Counted from the stretch's first letter, positions 1 to 8,336 are shown. The stretch is DNA of 55,119 bases from an uncultured Brevibacillus sp. (GCF_947502445.1 NZ_CANMZW010000040.1:1-55119), one strand, 5' to 3'. Notes: generated by a model from the sequence alone, not told the origin. Made by a program: numbers and translations.

Positions 1-4
1 ATGG

Positions 5-415
5 TTGAAGAAGATGAAAAACAATGAAACAGCGAGAATAAGGGAGCCTGACTCAATAATTCAGGGGTTAAACCGCTTTGTCTTAACAATGGAGAGAGCT
101 TTCCGTAAAGTAGCGCGAATTTCTGAGAGTAAGTATAAACAGCAAATAGATCCAAGGGTAAAGAGGTTGGAGCCCCGAGAACTTATCGTAATTAAACTTT
201 TACTTGGAAAAAGTAGGGATATCACTCCGAAAGAAATTGCGGAAGAATTTAAAGTTGTACCGAGAACAGTTACAGAATGGGCTAAAGAATGGATGGAAAA
301 AGGTATTATCGAGCCAGCTAGTGGAACCGAACGGATACGAGCATACAAGATAGGTAGGCGGTTCAGTGACCTCACTTTGAGCGATCTAGGTTATACAGAC
401 ACGGATCAACAATAA
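5..415 (+). CDS. Helix-turn-helix protein, possibly 5' partial
   Basis: A 136-residue basic protein. The C-terminal half (about residues 55-125) reads like a winged helix-turn-helix: a helix, then KEIAEEFKVVPRTVTEWAKEWMEKGII, then a short strand pair, which suits DNA binding of the MarR/GntR-like fold class. The N-terminal 50 residues are polar and contain many Arg and Lys. I cannot name the family. The frame is already open at the first bases of the window, so the TTG at 5 or the ATG at 14 may not be the true start and the gene may begin to the left. A four-copy 11-bp repeat and a weak T-tailed hairpin follow it. No neighbour gives a functional clue. Confidence 0.55.
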   Translation: MKKMKNNETARIREPDSIIQGLNRFVLTMERAFRKVARISESKYKQQIDPRVKRLEPRELIVIKLLLGKSRDITPKEIAEEFKVVPRTVTEWAKEWMEKGIIEPASGTERIRAYKIGRRFSDLTLSDLGYTDTDQQ

Positions 416-450
416 AACATATACTAACGAACACAGATTACGAGTTAATA

Positions 451-494
451 GCGAATGAATAGCGAATGAATAGCGAATGAATAGCGAATGAATA
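451..494. repeat. Four perfect tandem copies of an 11-bp unit
   Basis: The unit GCGAATGAATA occurs four times without a mismatch (451-461, 462-472, 473-483, 484-494), starting about 35 bases after the stop of the HTH gene. The period of 11 is close to one helical turn, so each copy presents the same face of DNA. It is not inside a supported gene. It could be an iteron-like or regulator-binding array, or a slippage-prone microsatellite. Confidence 0.9.
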
Positions 495-1059
495 ATGCAA
501 TGGAGAGGTGGCAAGGGAATCATTCTACCCCTTTTTTATGTTAAAAAATGAATTGATGATATGGAGAACTCGAATTATAGGCAATCGGAATCGTCTTTCG
601 CTTCTTGTAATCCCGGCGCAGCTTGCGTACACAAGCTTTTGTCAGGTATAGTTGAGCTGTCATAATGAGACGCTAAGGTACGTTCCCATCAGCGCCATTC
701 CTTTTTTGGTTGCTGTGGTTGCTGCATCTTACCAGATCGAATTTACGAAATCGTGGTAATGACTAATCTGTTGACGGAAATATTGAAATTGTTGCACGTC
801 TCTCATGATATTTATTTCGTACACTTCGGTTTCCTAGGTATTGTTTTACGCCAAACTAGAGAGCAAGTACCCCACTTGATCAGGTGGGGGAACTCCGTCA
901 TTAACCACAAATTCTCCAGACTTTCTTCTGAGTATTACCAGCATGTACACGCATCCCCCTTGTCAAAGGACGTGTTTGGAAATCAAACCCAAGCCAATTT
1001 TGTGATACAATCACGAGAAAAAACAGAGGTTGGAAATTAAACAGATGTAGGGAGAGAGG
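495..1059. other. Gene-poor gap with a palindromic hairpin
   Basis: I see no convincing gene here. A 95-codon open frame at 753-1040 lacks a ribosome site and has no recognisable composition. A weak hairpin with a T-run near 512-537 may end transcription of the first gene. A dyad at 870-889, CCCCAC then 8 bases then GTGGGG, is close to a complete palindrome and could be an operator, a terminator without U-tail, or a relic of a mobile-element end. The rest holds nothing I can identify. Confidence 0.4.
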
Positions 1060-1527
1060 ATGAAGCCTATGTATGAAAGTTTAGCAGACAAGCTGAAGAC
1101 GACTTCCGCATTAAAATGGTTTACTGGACACGGGGCGGAAGAGAGCTGGATAGCGGAAGTGGAAGAGGAACTAGGATTCGGTCTTCCTCCGTCTTATCGA
1201 TGGTGGCTGGTTCATTACGGAAATGCCCGGCTGAATGGCGGGAATATTCTAGCGATCTCTTCTCCGGAACACAGAGAATATGACGACAGCGACCTTCTTT
1301 ACATACATAGGTTAAATCTAGCCGAGGAGTGGTGGGTAAGCCGCTTTCCCCACAGACTAGACTTGTTCGTTCCCGATAGTGACGAGCTTTATTTTTTTGA
1401 TACGTCTTCCAGAAATGAGCAGGGTGAATTTCCGATTATGTGTTATGATCTCATGAATGATTTGATCGATACGTATGCTTCGACGTTTGCGGAGTTTTTG
1501 GAACGGTTGATCGACGAGCGTTCGTAA
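1060..1527 (+). CDS. SMI1/KNR4 (SUKH) family protein, probable immunity protein
   Basis: A 155-residue protein with the SUKH pattern: an N-terminal helix (ESWIAEVEEELGFGLPPSYRWWLVHYGN) in which the LP.SYR.WL..YG core is typical, then a loop-rich middle and a C-terminal Asp/Glu-rich helix (STFAEFLERLIDE). Proteins of this superfamily commonly neutralise polymorphic toxins in the cytoplasm; that role is known for the family and inferred here. The ATG at 1060 has a GGGAGAGAGG ribosome site just upstream. It opens a run of + strand genes of similar size. No toxin gene is adjacent, so its target is unknown. Confidence 0.8.
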   Translation: MKPMYESLADKLKTTSALKWFTGHGAEESWIAEVEEELGFGLPPSYRWWLVHYGNARLNGGNILAISSPEHREYDDSDLLYIHRLNLAEEWWVSRFPHRLDLFVPDSDELYFFDTSSRNEQGEFPIMCYDLMNDLIDTYASTFAEFLERLIDERS

Positions 1528-1587
1528 ATACATTTTTATGAATGGCGAGTAGCACAGCAGTAGAGTTTACCTTTGGCGGTGAGATCA

Positions 1588-2202
1588 ATGAGTAGATTGA
1601 ATCACAGCGGCTTCTATAAACTTAAATTTTTCCTAGCACCAGAAGAATTTAAAAGTGTGTTAAAACTCTTTGAGCAACAACAAGCACAATTTCGTCTTAC
1701 TAATCATGCGAACACACAGCATGGTTACGATCAGGTGTATGAGGCCTACCAAACCTATTACCGGTATTTCACATCGCAAGAAAAGCCGGATTACCACCCT
1801 TTCTTTGTATACTCTATTTCTCTAACGTTTGGTGATGAACGCTCTGGGTTTTTTGTCAGAAATGAAGGTATCAGCTTTCCACATCTCGGGCAATGGGCAG
1901 AAGATGAATTGCCGTATGTCATGCTTTCTCTCCCCAAAGGTTTCCAAATTGATTTAGAAGATGAAAAAGGGAAGTATTATATTTATGAAGATATTCGGGA
2001 ACATCAGCCGTTAACGTATGCATTTTTTGATGAAGTCGCGGGCTATACCAAAAAGATCACAAAACTGCTTCGCTTTTCTTCACTTGTAGCAGATGCCCTG
2101 CAAGAGCAAAAACCACCCGTTCGTATTAGCAAAGAAGCTGCGAAAGACATGATGAACTCGTGGGTCTTTAAGAAATACGAACTTGTTATGAATACGAAGT
2201 AG
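1588..2202 (+). CDS. Uncharacterised cytoplasmic protein
   Basis: A 204-residue protein with no signal peptide or membrane segment. It has many aromatic residues (YQTYYRYF, HPFFVYSISLTFGDERSGFFVRNEGISFPHLGQW) and a mixed alpha/beta look. I do not recognise a family. I chose the ATG at 1588 because GGTGAG lies five bases before it; an in-frame TTG at 1573 has no ribosome site. It lies between a SUKH gene and a YdeI-like gene on the same strand, with about 60 and 50 bases between them, so it may belong to the same immunity-type cluster. That role is context inference only. Confidence 0.6.
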   Translation: MSRLNHSGFYKLKFFLAPEEFKSVLKLFEQQQAQFRLTNHANTQHGYDQVYEAYQTYYRYFTSQEKPDYHPFFVYSISLTFGDERSGFFVRNEGISFPHLGQWAEDELPYVMLSLPKGFQIDLEDEKGKYYIYEDIREHQPLTYAFFDEVAGYTKKITKLLRFSSLVADALQEQKPPVRISKEAAKDMMNSWVFKKYELVMNTK

Positions 2203-2253
2203 GATGCTTTATCGACGCAGCGAATTTTCGCGTAAAAAAGGGGAAGAACCAAC

Positions 2254-2922
2254 ATGTCTAAAACAATCGTTGAGAAGCTGAACCTGCAAAAATATCAAAA
2301 AACGGCTGTCTTGAATACACCAGTAGACGAAGAGAGCTTGGATGATCTTACAAATGCTGATCATCAACTGAAAGACTTACAGTATGATATGATCTTTGCT
2401 TTTGTACTGGACATGGAGTCTCTGCAGTCGCTTATGAAAAAGGTAATCGATCAAAGCTATTTGCTGGAGGGAGGGTATCTGTACGTTGCTTATCCCAAGA
2501 AGGGAAATAAAGTCTATCCGACGTATATCCATCGGGATGAGTTATTCGAGGGAGTAGGATCTGACGAGGATGGCTATGTAGGAACAAGCAGTATCAAATT
2601 TAATCGAATGGTCGGCATGAACGAAGTATTTACGGTTGTCGGATTTAAAAATGAGAAAAAGAAGGCAGCCAAAGCTTCCTCGAAACCAAGTCAATGCGTC
2701 GATGACTATATTCCCTTTGTGCCGAAAATAGAGGATGATTTGCGTGAGGTGCCGAAAGAGCTCGCCTTTTTCCAATCTCTCACGCCAGGGTATCAAAGGG
2801 ATTGGGCACGGTATGTATACAGTGCTGTGCAAGAAGGAACGAGAGCAAAGCGCCGGGCTGAGATGATTGCGGTCTTGGCTGAAGGCTATAAAACGATGGA
2901 CCTCTATCGCCGAAGAAAATGA
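2254..2922 (+). CDS. YdeI/OmdA-like protein with DUF3052-like N-terminus
   Basis: A 222-residue protein. The last 60 residues (FFQSLTPGYQRDWARYVYSAVQEGTRAKRRAEMIAVLAEG) match the YdeI/OmpD-associated domain, seen in bacteriocin- and peptide-protection proteins: the Y.R.W..Y...A....TR..R....I..LA pattern is diagnostic. The first 130 residues resemble the small alpha/beta domain often fused before it. A Lys-rich linker (EKKKAAKASSKPS) joins the two. Ribosome site AAGGGGAAG precedes ATG 2254. A strong bidirectional terminator follows directly. Molecular function is not established for the family. Confidence 0.65.
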   Translation: MSKTIVEKLNLQKYQKTAVLNTPVDEESLDDLTNADHQLKDLQYDMIFAFVLDMESLQSLMKKVIDQSYLLEGGYLYVAYPKKGNKVYPTYIHRDELFEGVGSDEDGYVGTSSIKFNRMVGMNEVFTVVGFKNEKKKAAKASSKPSQCVDDYIPFVPKIEDDLREVPKELAFFQSLTPGYQRDWARYVYSAVQEGTRAKRRAEMIAVLAEGYKTMDLYRRRK

Positions 2923-2928
2923 TAAGCA

Positions 2929-2963
2929 AGAGAAACCACTCCATCGTCAGGAGTGGTTTCTCT
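2929..2963. terminator. Bidirectional intrinsic terminator
   Basis: A perfect 14-bp stem (AGAGAAACCACTCC, 7-base loop, GGAGTGGTTTCTCT) lies between two convergent genes. Its A-rich left arm and T-rich right arm allow it to work for the YdeI-like gene on the + strand and the large gene on the - strand. Confidence 0.85.
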
Positions 2964-4628
2964 TTATGCTAAAAGCGCCAACAGCTGCTCAAGCCCTTCC
3001 TTCAGAGGTGGCTGCGCTTGCTTGGTTGCTTTTGCAAGCTTGTCCGCGCTTCCGAAAATTCGGTGGACCACCAGCTCGCGTTCATAACTTTCTTTGTCTT
3101 TTAGCACCTGGACAAGCGCATCTGCAAGCTCGGGATTGTCGATAACGATATTTTTGACCCGCTTCCCTTCCTCGTTACCACCGAGTAAAATCAAGACGAT
3201 TATCGGCATATGCTCTACTTTTACGCCATGAGCTTCAATAAATGCCTCCGCGTAGTTGTCCTGCACCAATTGATGCTCTGAATCTACCAGCTCCATATAG
3301 CGGTAGACCAACGGAAAATAAGATTCGCTATACAAGCAAAGGCCAAATACAGCGTAGGTGCCTGGCATCACTGATTTTTCACCCGGCTCCACATCACCGT
3401 ACCACGCGAACTCTTCCATGGCCGTCTCGGCATACTCTGCAATTTTAGGGAACAGGGCCGGATAACTGAGTGCATTTGCAAAAAACTGATGCAGCTTGGA
3501 TTTCGCCAAATTTTTCATCGGTAATAAATGCTTTTGGCTGCTTTTCAGCTTTAGCTTGTAGCCTTTGGGAAAATCCTGCTGCAAAAGGCCAATAATATAA
3601 TCCAATGCTTCCTCGTACGCCTTCTCCTCCTCAGAGAGGATTCGGATATCGATTATCTGCGTAACGTCATTGTTACTGCATTCGACTAGCTCTCCCCGAT
3701 ATTTACTCGTGAATTTTCCACTGCCCACTTTTAAATAATCTTCTGCTTGTTTGGAACCCAGTTGGACGGCGAGCTCCAGATATTTCTGGCGGGTATCCGG
3801 CTGGGTGATTCCGACCCGTAAAGCCACATAGTGGAAGAACTCTATCTCCCCGGGATCAACGGCTTGACGCTCCGGCTGCTCCTTTATAATCCACTCGTAC
3901 CCATAATCACCAGGACGAACAAAATGCTTGGGCAGAAAATGATCCTGCGCCCAGCTTTTGAAGGCGGAGGTATAATGACCGACCCACTCGGTTTTACGTT
4001 TTTGGTTCGCATGCAGCTTGTCGGAAAGACGCCGGACTAATGGATCGATTTCCTTCTCTTCCTGTTTCATCAGGTCAGGATTGATCAAGTGCCGAGCGAA
4101 GAAGAACATGTCATTTTCATTGGGCAGCACGGGTGGATCGGGGATAATCTTGGTTTGAATAAAATACTCTAGTGATTTTTGGAGCAAAATAAGCTTGGAC
4201 TCATGCAGTAGCTGGCGATGCAGACTCAGTTTGGATTGTTCCCGTTCAAATTCAAATACGACCTCAAATTTGTAATCAAAAAAACGGGGACCGAGTTCAT
4301 CCGAGCGGAAAAGGGTATCTACACGCTGACATAAAGCGGGAAAGAACTCCTGGGTTAGCATCTCATCGGTTAATTCCGAGATGTAAGGACCGGCGTTGCT
4401 TTTATATGAGCTGTCGCTCCAAGAAAAGGGCTCATAAATATCGATATGAATATCCCCATCTGCCCAGTTAAATTTCCCTTTTCTCCAAGCGACACGAAGA
4501 TAATCCTTGATTCCTGCCTGTAAGCGGCTTTGGTTCTTCAGAGCATTTATTCTTTGGCTTTCTTTCGCGTAAATCTCAGTGATTTCTTTCCAAACATCAT
4601 CCAGAAAAGCTTCCACAGCCTGATTCAA
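2964..4628 (-). CDS. Large uncharacterised protein, DUF6138-like
   Basis: A 554-residue soluble protein without signal peptide or transmembrane segment. It is helix-rich and acidic, with a middle part (about residues 275-310) that reads YLELAVQLGSKQAEDYLKVGSGKF, like one Sel1/TPR-type hairpin, and a C-terminal stretch of short helices. I think it belongs to DUF6138, whose function is not known, but cannot confirm that here. The start is a TTG at 4628 with AGGAGG eight bases upstream on the - strand. It is convergent with the preceding immunity-type genes and divergent from mqo, so it is probably a single-gene unit. Confidence 0.6.
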   Translation of the reverse strand: MNQAVEAFLDDVWKEITEIYAKESQRINALKNQSRLQAGIKDYLRVAWRKGKFNWADGDIHIDIYEPFSWSDSSYKSNAGPYISELTDEMLTQEFFPALCQRVDTLFRSDELGPRFFDYKFEVVFEFEREQSKLSLHRQLLHESKLILLQKSLEYFIQTKIIPDPPVLPNENDMFFFARHLINPDLMKQEEKEIDPLVRRLSDKLHANQKRKTEWVGHYTSAFKSWAQDHFLPKHFVRPGDYGYEWIIKEQPERQAVDPGEIEFFHYVALRVGITQPDTRQKYLELAVQLGSKQAEDYLKVGSGKFTSKYRGELVECSNNDVTQIIDIRILSEEEKAYEEALDYIIGLLQQDFPKGYKLKLKSSQKHLLPMKNLAKSKLHQFFANALSYPALFPKIAEYAETAMEEFAWYGDVEPGEKSVMPGTYAVFGLCLYSESYFPLVYRYMELVDSEHQLVQDNYAEAFIEAHGVKVEHMPIIVLILLGGNEEGKRVKNIVIDNPELADALVQVLKDKESYERELVVHRIFGSADKLAKATKQAQPPLKEGLEQLLALLA

Positions 4629-4686
4629 TGCTCGATCCTCCTATTTCATTCATTTATTTCCTAATAATTGTAAGGTTTTGTAATCG

Positions 4687-4714
4687 GGAATCATAGTGTC
4701 AAAAGACTGATTCC
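4687..4714. promoter_or_regulatory. Dyad in the divergent region before mqo
   Basis: GGAATCA (4687-4693) and TGATTCC (4708-4714) form a perfect 7-bp inverted repeat with a 14-base centre that contains a second short AGT/ACT pair. It has no T-run, so it is more likely an operator or an RNA hairpin than a terminator. The regulator is unknown. Confidence 0.35.
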
Positions 4715-4907
4715 GTATGGTCAGGGAAATTTCGACAAATGATAAGGGGAAAACGGCAAGCCGGAGTTGAATTGTGACAGCTTAATTACAATAGTATGTC
4801 ATTACTGAAATTTGTCGGCTAATTAATAGCACATTTCTATCAATATATAGCAAATATTTTATTCTACAGATAAAAGTGTTACACTATATACAGGTTGTAA
4901 TTATTCC

Positions 4908-4978
4908 AGAAAAGGTGTGTACTAGGTAGCACCCTGACTTGCAACGGGGCCAGATCAGGAGCCGCCTGCATCTTTTCT
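4908..4978 (+). ncRNA. Possible structured leader RNA of mqo
   Basis: Upstream of mqo, AGAAAAG (4908-4914) pairs with CTTTTCT (4972-4978), and the helix extends inward through wobble pairs to about 12 bp. It encloses a GC-rich stretch with its own CCTGA/TCAGG pair (4933-4937 and 4955-4959). It sits after AT-rich, promoter-like sequence (TATATA near 4885) and ends 29 bases before the mqo start. It matches no riboswitch I know, so a regulatory role is inference from position and pairing. Confidence 0.3.
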
Positions 4979-5007
4979 CCAAATACCAGCGAGTTAGGAC
5001 GGTAAAA

Positions 5008-6510
5008 ATGAGTAACAGACAAAATCAAACAGACGTTATCTTAATTGGTGCCGGAATCATGAGTGCGACTCTAGGGTCACTGCTGAAGGAATTAGTACCA
5101 GACTGGAAAATTACAGTGTTTGAGAAGCTTTCAAAAGCAGGAGAGGAAAGCTCTAACGAATGGAACAATGCGGGGACGGGACATGCTGCGCTCTGTGAGC
5201 TGAACTACACAAGCGAGAAGTCGGATGGTTCCGTGGACATTAGCAAAGCAATTAAAATCAATGAACAGTTCCAGGTTTCCATGCAGTTTTGGTCCTACCT
5301 TGTAAACAACAAGCTGATTAGTAATCCGAATGAATTTATTATGCCATTGCCTCATATGAGCTTGGTACAAGGGGAAAAGGATGTTTCGTTCTTAAAGAAG
5401 CGGTTTGAAGCAATGTCTGGTAATCCACTCTTTCAAGGGATGGAATTCTCTGAAGACCCAGAGAAGCTGATGGAATGGCTTCCGCTTGTAATGACAGATC
5501 GTACATCGAATGAGCCAATCGCTGCAACAAAAATTGACACTGGAACGGACGTCAACTTCGGTGCGTTGACACGCATGCTCTTTGACCACCTGCAGAAGAA
5601 AGATGTCGAAGTAAACTACGAGCATTGTGTTGATAATATTAAACGTATGGGCGATGGCGCTTGGGAATTAAAAGTGAAAAATCTCACTAACGGAAGCGTC
5701 GAACGCCATACGGCTAAATTTGTCTTTATCGGCGGTGGAGGCGGAAGCTTGCATTTGCTGCAAAAATCCGGTATTCCTGAAGGAAAGCATATCGGCGGAT
5801 TCCCGGTAAGCGGAATCTTTATGGTCTGTAAAAACCAGGATATTGTCGAGCAGCACCATGCAAAAGTATATGGTAAAGCTAAAGTTGGTGCTCCGCCAAT
5901 GTCTGTTCCGCATCTGGACACACGCTATATCGACAATAAAAAATCGTTACTATTTGGCCCGTTTGCCGGTTTTTCTCCAAAGTTCTTAAAAACAGGCTCT
6001 ATGCTTGATTTAGTTACTTCTGTAAAACCGAACAATGTTTTGACGATGTTGGCGGCAGGGGCAAAAGAAATGTCACTGACGAAATACCTGATCCAGCAAG
6101 TGATGCTGTCAAAAGAACAGCGCATGGAAGAGCTGCGCGAGTTTATCCCCAACGCGAAAAGCGAGGATTGGGATTTGGTTGTAGCGGGTCAGCGTGTACA
6201 AGTTATCAAGGATACAGAAGCAGGCGGCAAAGGAACGCTTCAGTTTGGTACAGAAGTGATTACTGCCAGCGATGGCTCGATTGCGGCTTTGCTGGGTGCG
6301 TCACCAGGAGCTTCTACAGCTGTTTCTGTCATGCTTGAGGTAATGAAAAGATGCTTCCCGCAACATATAAACGAGTGGGAACCGAAAATAAAAGAAATGA
6401 TTCCATCATATGGCGTATCCTTAATGGCGAACCCAGAGCTGTTAGAAGAAATTCATGCTACAACATCGAAGGTGCTTGGCTTGAAAAGCGAACCTGCCCT
6501 CATCAACTAA
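5008..6510 (+). CDS. mqo: Malate:quinone oxidoreductase
   Basis: A 500-residue flavoprotein that oxidises malate to oxaloacetate and passes electrons to the membrane quinone pool, as a peripheral protein on the inner membrane face. Residues 8-40 hold the FAD-binding Rossmann motif (DVILIGAGIMSATLGSLLKEL). The family blocks NEWNNAGTGHAALCELNYT, FIGGGGGSLHLLQKSGIPEG, GGFPVSGIFMVC and GASPGASTAVSVML are all present, and the length is the usual one. I chose ATG 5008, preceded by AGGACGGT; an in-frame start at 4939 lies inside the structured leader and adds residues unlike the family. It is single-cistron, with a terminator 45 bases downstream. It is complete and looks functional. Confidence 0.95.
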   Translation: MSNRQNQTDVILIGAGIMSATLGSLLKELVPDWKITVFEKLSKAGEESSNEWNNAGTGHAALCELNYTSEKSDGSVDISKAIKINEQFQVSMQFWSYLVNNKLISNPNEFIMPLPHMSLVQGEKDVSFLKKRFEAMSGNPLFQGMEFSEDPEKLMEWLPLVMTDRTSNEPIAATKIDTGTDVNFGALTRMLFDHLQKKDVEVNYEHCVDNIKRMGDGAWELKVKNLTNGSVERHTAKFVFIGGGGGSLHLLQKSGIPEGKHIGGFPVSGIFMVCKNQDIVEQHHAKVYGKAKVGAPPMSVPHLDTRYIDNKKSLLFGPFAGFSPKFLKTGSMLDLVTSVKPNNVLTMLAAGAKEMSLTKYLIQQVMLSKEQRMEELREFIPNAKSEDWDLVVAGQRVQVIKDTEAGGKGTLQFGTEVITASDGSIAALLGASPGASTAVSVMLEVMKRCFPQHINEWEPKIKEMIPSYGVSLMANPELLEEIHATTSKVLGLKSEPALIN

Positions 6511-6554
6511 ACAGCCTCTGAAAATAGTCATCAAAAGCAGATCGTAAATAAGTG

Positions 6555-6579
6555 GCGTCCGGTAATCCGGGCGCTTTTT
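6555..6579 (+). terminator. Intrinsic terminator after mqo
   Basis: GCGTCCGG (6555-6562), a TAAT loop and CCGGGCGC (6567-6574) form an 8-bp stem with one G-U pair, followed by TTTTT. Confidence 0.8.
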
Positions 6580-6776
6580 ACTTTGCTTTCTGAAAAGCTT
6601 ATTGGGTCACAAGTACCATTTTTTCATGACTTGTTCCAGACCCAAAGGAATATTCTTGAAATTGTGGAATGACTAAAGAGAATTTCATTGCCTTTAGAGT
6701 GAATCTCCCGGGACTCGAATCCAGTAGTCGTCTTCTGGCGGGGATGTTGGGGAAAGCGTATACAGGAGGAGTAATC

Positions 6777-7526
6777 ATGTACATGGTGTCACAGCCAAAG
6801 CCATTGTCTCATGACCAAAACCAAATGCTTGCAGAGGAAGAAATCAAGATTTATCCGCCTGGTTATCTCTTATTTTTGCAACGATTCGGGGAAGGGAATT
6901 ACAGAGGATGGATGAATGTTCAGCTACCGGATAATGAGGTGCTTAAACCTTTTGCCGAGTACGATTTATGGGAGCACGACGCGGACAGCCCAATTACAGA
7001 GCAACAGATCGGACAGTGTGTAGCGATAGGCACAACGGTCGATGGTGACTTTCTGGCGGTGCACCCCCAGTCGGATCAGTTGATCTGGTTGCCCCGGCAT
7101 GAGGAGTATGTGAAGGCAATTGCGTTGCAGGAGCAGGAGCAGGAGCAGGAAGACGTCGGGACGTACGCCAAGGTGCTGGACGAAATCTATCGTCAAGTAT
7201 ATGGACGAGACTCTGAGGAAGCCGCTTTTTATGAACCATGGACCGGTTTTCAGAGCCATGTTTTTTTGCGCTTGCCGCCGAAACAGGGGCATGTATCTCT
7301 GCCGGAGCTGGCCGAAAAGTGCCGAGGAGCTTATTCTCCTGACTTTTCTATAGAAACACAATATACATGCAAGTTGTTCTACCGGCAGCTGGGTGGCTAT
7401 ATCCGATTTAATTATGCCAACAAACAAGAAGTGGCTGTCATGTATGAACAGGATGCTCAACAGGAGTTTGCCGTTATGGAGCAATGGCTCTTATCAAATG
7501 GGTGCGAAGCATATCCTGCAAAATAA
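6777..7526 (+). CDS. SMI1/KNR4-like (SUKH) domain protein
   Basis: A 249-residue protein. Its first 110 residues follow the SUKH plan: YPPGYLLFLQRFGEGNYRGWMNVQLPDNEVLKPFAEYDLWEH, then VAIGTTVDGDFLAVHPQSDQLIWLPRH, which is the usual beta pair with a conserved GD. The C-terminal half (from about residue 150) is a separate alpha/beta region I do not recognise. ATG 6777 has an excellent AGGAGGA ribosome site; an earlier in-frame start at 6669 does not. A hexanucleotide microsatellite encodes the Gln-Glu linker between the halves. It lies 9 bases before another SUKH gene, so the two are probably co-transcribed and perhaps arose by duplication. An immunity role is family inference. Confidence 0.65.
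   Translation: MYMVSQPKPLSHDQNQMLAEEEIKIYPPGYLLFLQRFGEGNYRGWMNVQLPDNEVLKPFAEYDLWEHDADSPITEQQIGQCVAIGTTVDGDFLAVHPQSDQLIWLPRHEEYVKAIALQEQEQEQEDVGTYAKVLDEIYRQVYGRDSEEAAFYEPWTGFQSHVFLRLPPKQGHVSLPELAEKCRGAYSPDFSIETQYTCKLFYRQLGGYIRFNYANKQEVAVMYEQDAQQEFAVMEQWLLSNGCEAYPAK
7127..7150 (+). repeat. Four copies of GCAGGA inside a SUKH gene
   Basis: GCAGGA is repeated four times exactly (7127-7150) and encodes alternating Gln and Glu in the linker between the SUKH half and the C-terminal half. Because the unit is six bases, copy-number change would alter linker length without breaking the frame. Confidence 0.9.
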
Positions 7527-7535
7527 AAGCTGGTT

Positions 7536-8318
7536 ATGGTAGAGGTGAAAAGCTTGGAGAATGGTTATAAAGAAATAGATGCAGTGCTAGAGAAGATGCA
7601 AGAGGTATTAGCAGCGATGCGTGAACAGGATCCCGATTTTTACGCAAAATATCCGATGCAGCTGATTACCGAAGCAGAGGAGCAGGCCATACAAGTCGTT
7701 ACGGAACAATGGCGTCTGCCCGATGAATACGTGTACTTTTTGAAGCACTATGTTCCTGAAATGGTTAGCTGGAGCACGGATGAATATATCAATCTTGATA
7801 TCTACGGGGCCAAGGACCTGCAGCAAGGTCAATTGGGATACAATTTTAACCCTGTTACAAATGAAGTCATAACAGAATGGCCGAATGACTATCTGGTTAT
7901 TGCCTCAGATGAGGGTGACCCTTATTGTATTGATCTATCCAGAGGAGATACTGTCATTTATACTGCCGAGCATGGGACGGGCACGTGGGATTTTTCCATT
8001 GCTTACGACAATCTGGTTGAGTTTCTTCATAGTGTCTTAATACCGGGTGGTTTCGAGGAGTGGGGGACAGGCGAAGAGTACAATTACTACAAAGTATTTA
8101 TTACAGACGCAGGCAGCGATAAGTTAAAAACACTAATGTATATTAAAAAAACGTTCTCCTGCGACTATACGCAAGCAAGATCGTATCTGGAAGCGGCGCC
8201 TTTGCTCGTGTATAAGGGAATTGAACTGGGCGCCGCGAAAATTGAGGAGCAGCTGAAAAGTATCGGTGCGCATTATGAAATGCGTAAAATTGGTTTAGAC
8301 GAATTTTTGTACAGCTAG
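7536..8318 (+). CDS. SUKH domain fused to ribosomal L7/L12 C-terminal-like domain
   Basis: A 260-residue protein. Residues about 45-170 read as a SMI1/KNR4 domain (QWRLPDEYVYFLKHYVP, then NDYLVIASDEGDPYCIDLSRGDTVIYTAEHGTGTWDFSIAYDNLVEFLHS). The last 70 residues (YYKVFITDAGSDKLKTLMYIKKTF, then TQARSYLEAAPLLVYKGIELGAAKIEEQLKSIGAHYEMR) follow the L7/L12 C-terminal fold: strand, G.KL..I..I, helix, A...LE.AP..V..G......I...L...GA..E. That domain contacts translational GTPases in real L7/L12. The start is uncertain: ATG 7536 has a poor ribosome site, while TTG 7554 has AGAGGTG six bases upstream. Confidence 0.75.
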   Translation: MVEVKSLENGYKEIDAVLEKMQEVLAAMREQDPDFYAKYPMQLITEAEEQAIQVVTEQWRLPDEYVYFLKHYVPEMVSWSTDEYINLDIYGAKDLQQGQLGYNFNPVTNEVITEWPNDYLVIASDEGDPYCIDLSRGDTVIYTAEHGTGTWDFSIAYDNLVEFLHSVLIPGGFEEWGTGEEYNYYKVFITDAGSDKLKTLMYIKKTFSCDYTQARSYLEAAPLLVYKGIELGAAKIEEQLKSIGAHYEMRKIGLDEFLYS

Positions 8319-8336
8319 GCTCGTCGGATATGAGGT

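Noticed and set aside
753..1040. 95-codon open frame in the gap after the first gene
   Set aside because: No ribosome site, no protein-like pattern, and it covers the palindrome at 870-889.
4771..4792. ATTGT/ACAAT dyad before mqo as a Rex or FNR site
   Set aside because: Only the outer five bases match and the spacing does not fit either consensus.
4908..4978. mqo leader as a T-box
   Set aside because: The conserved T-box antiterminator sequence is absent and mqo is not a T-box target.
6966..7484. 172-codon antisense frame over a SUKH gene
   Set aside because: Shadow frame; the + strand gene has an excellent ribosome site and family signature.
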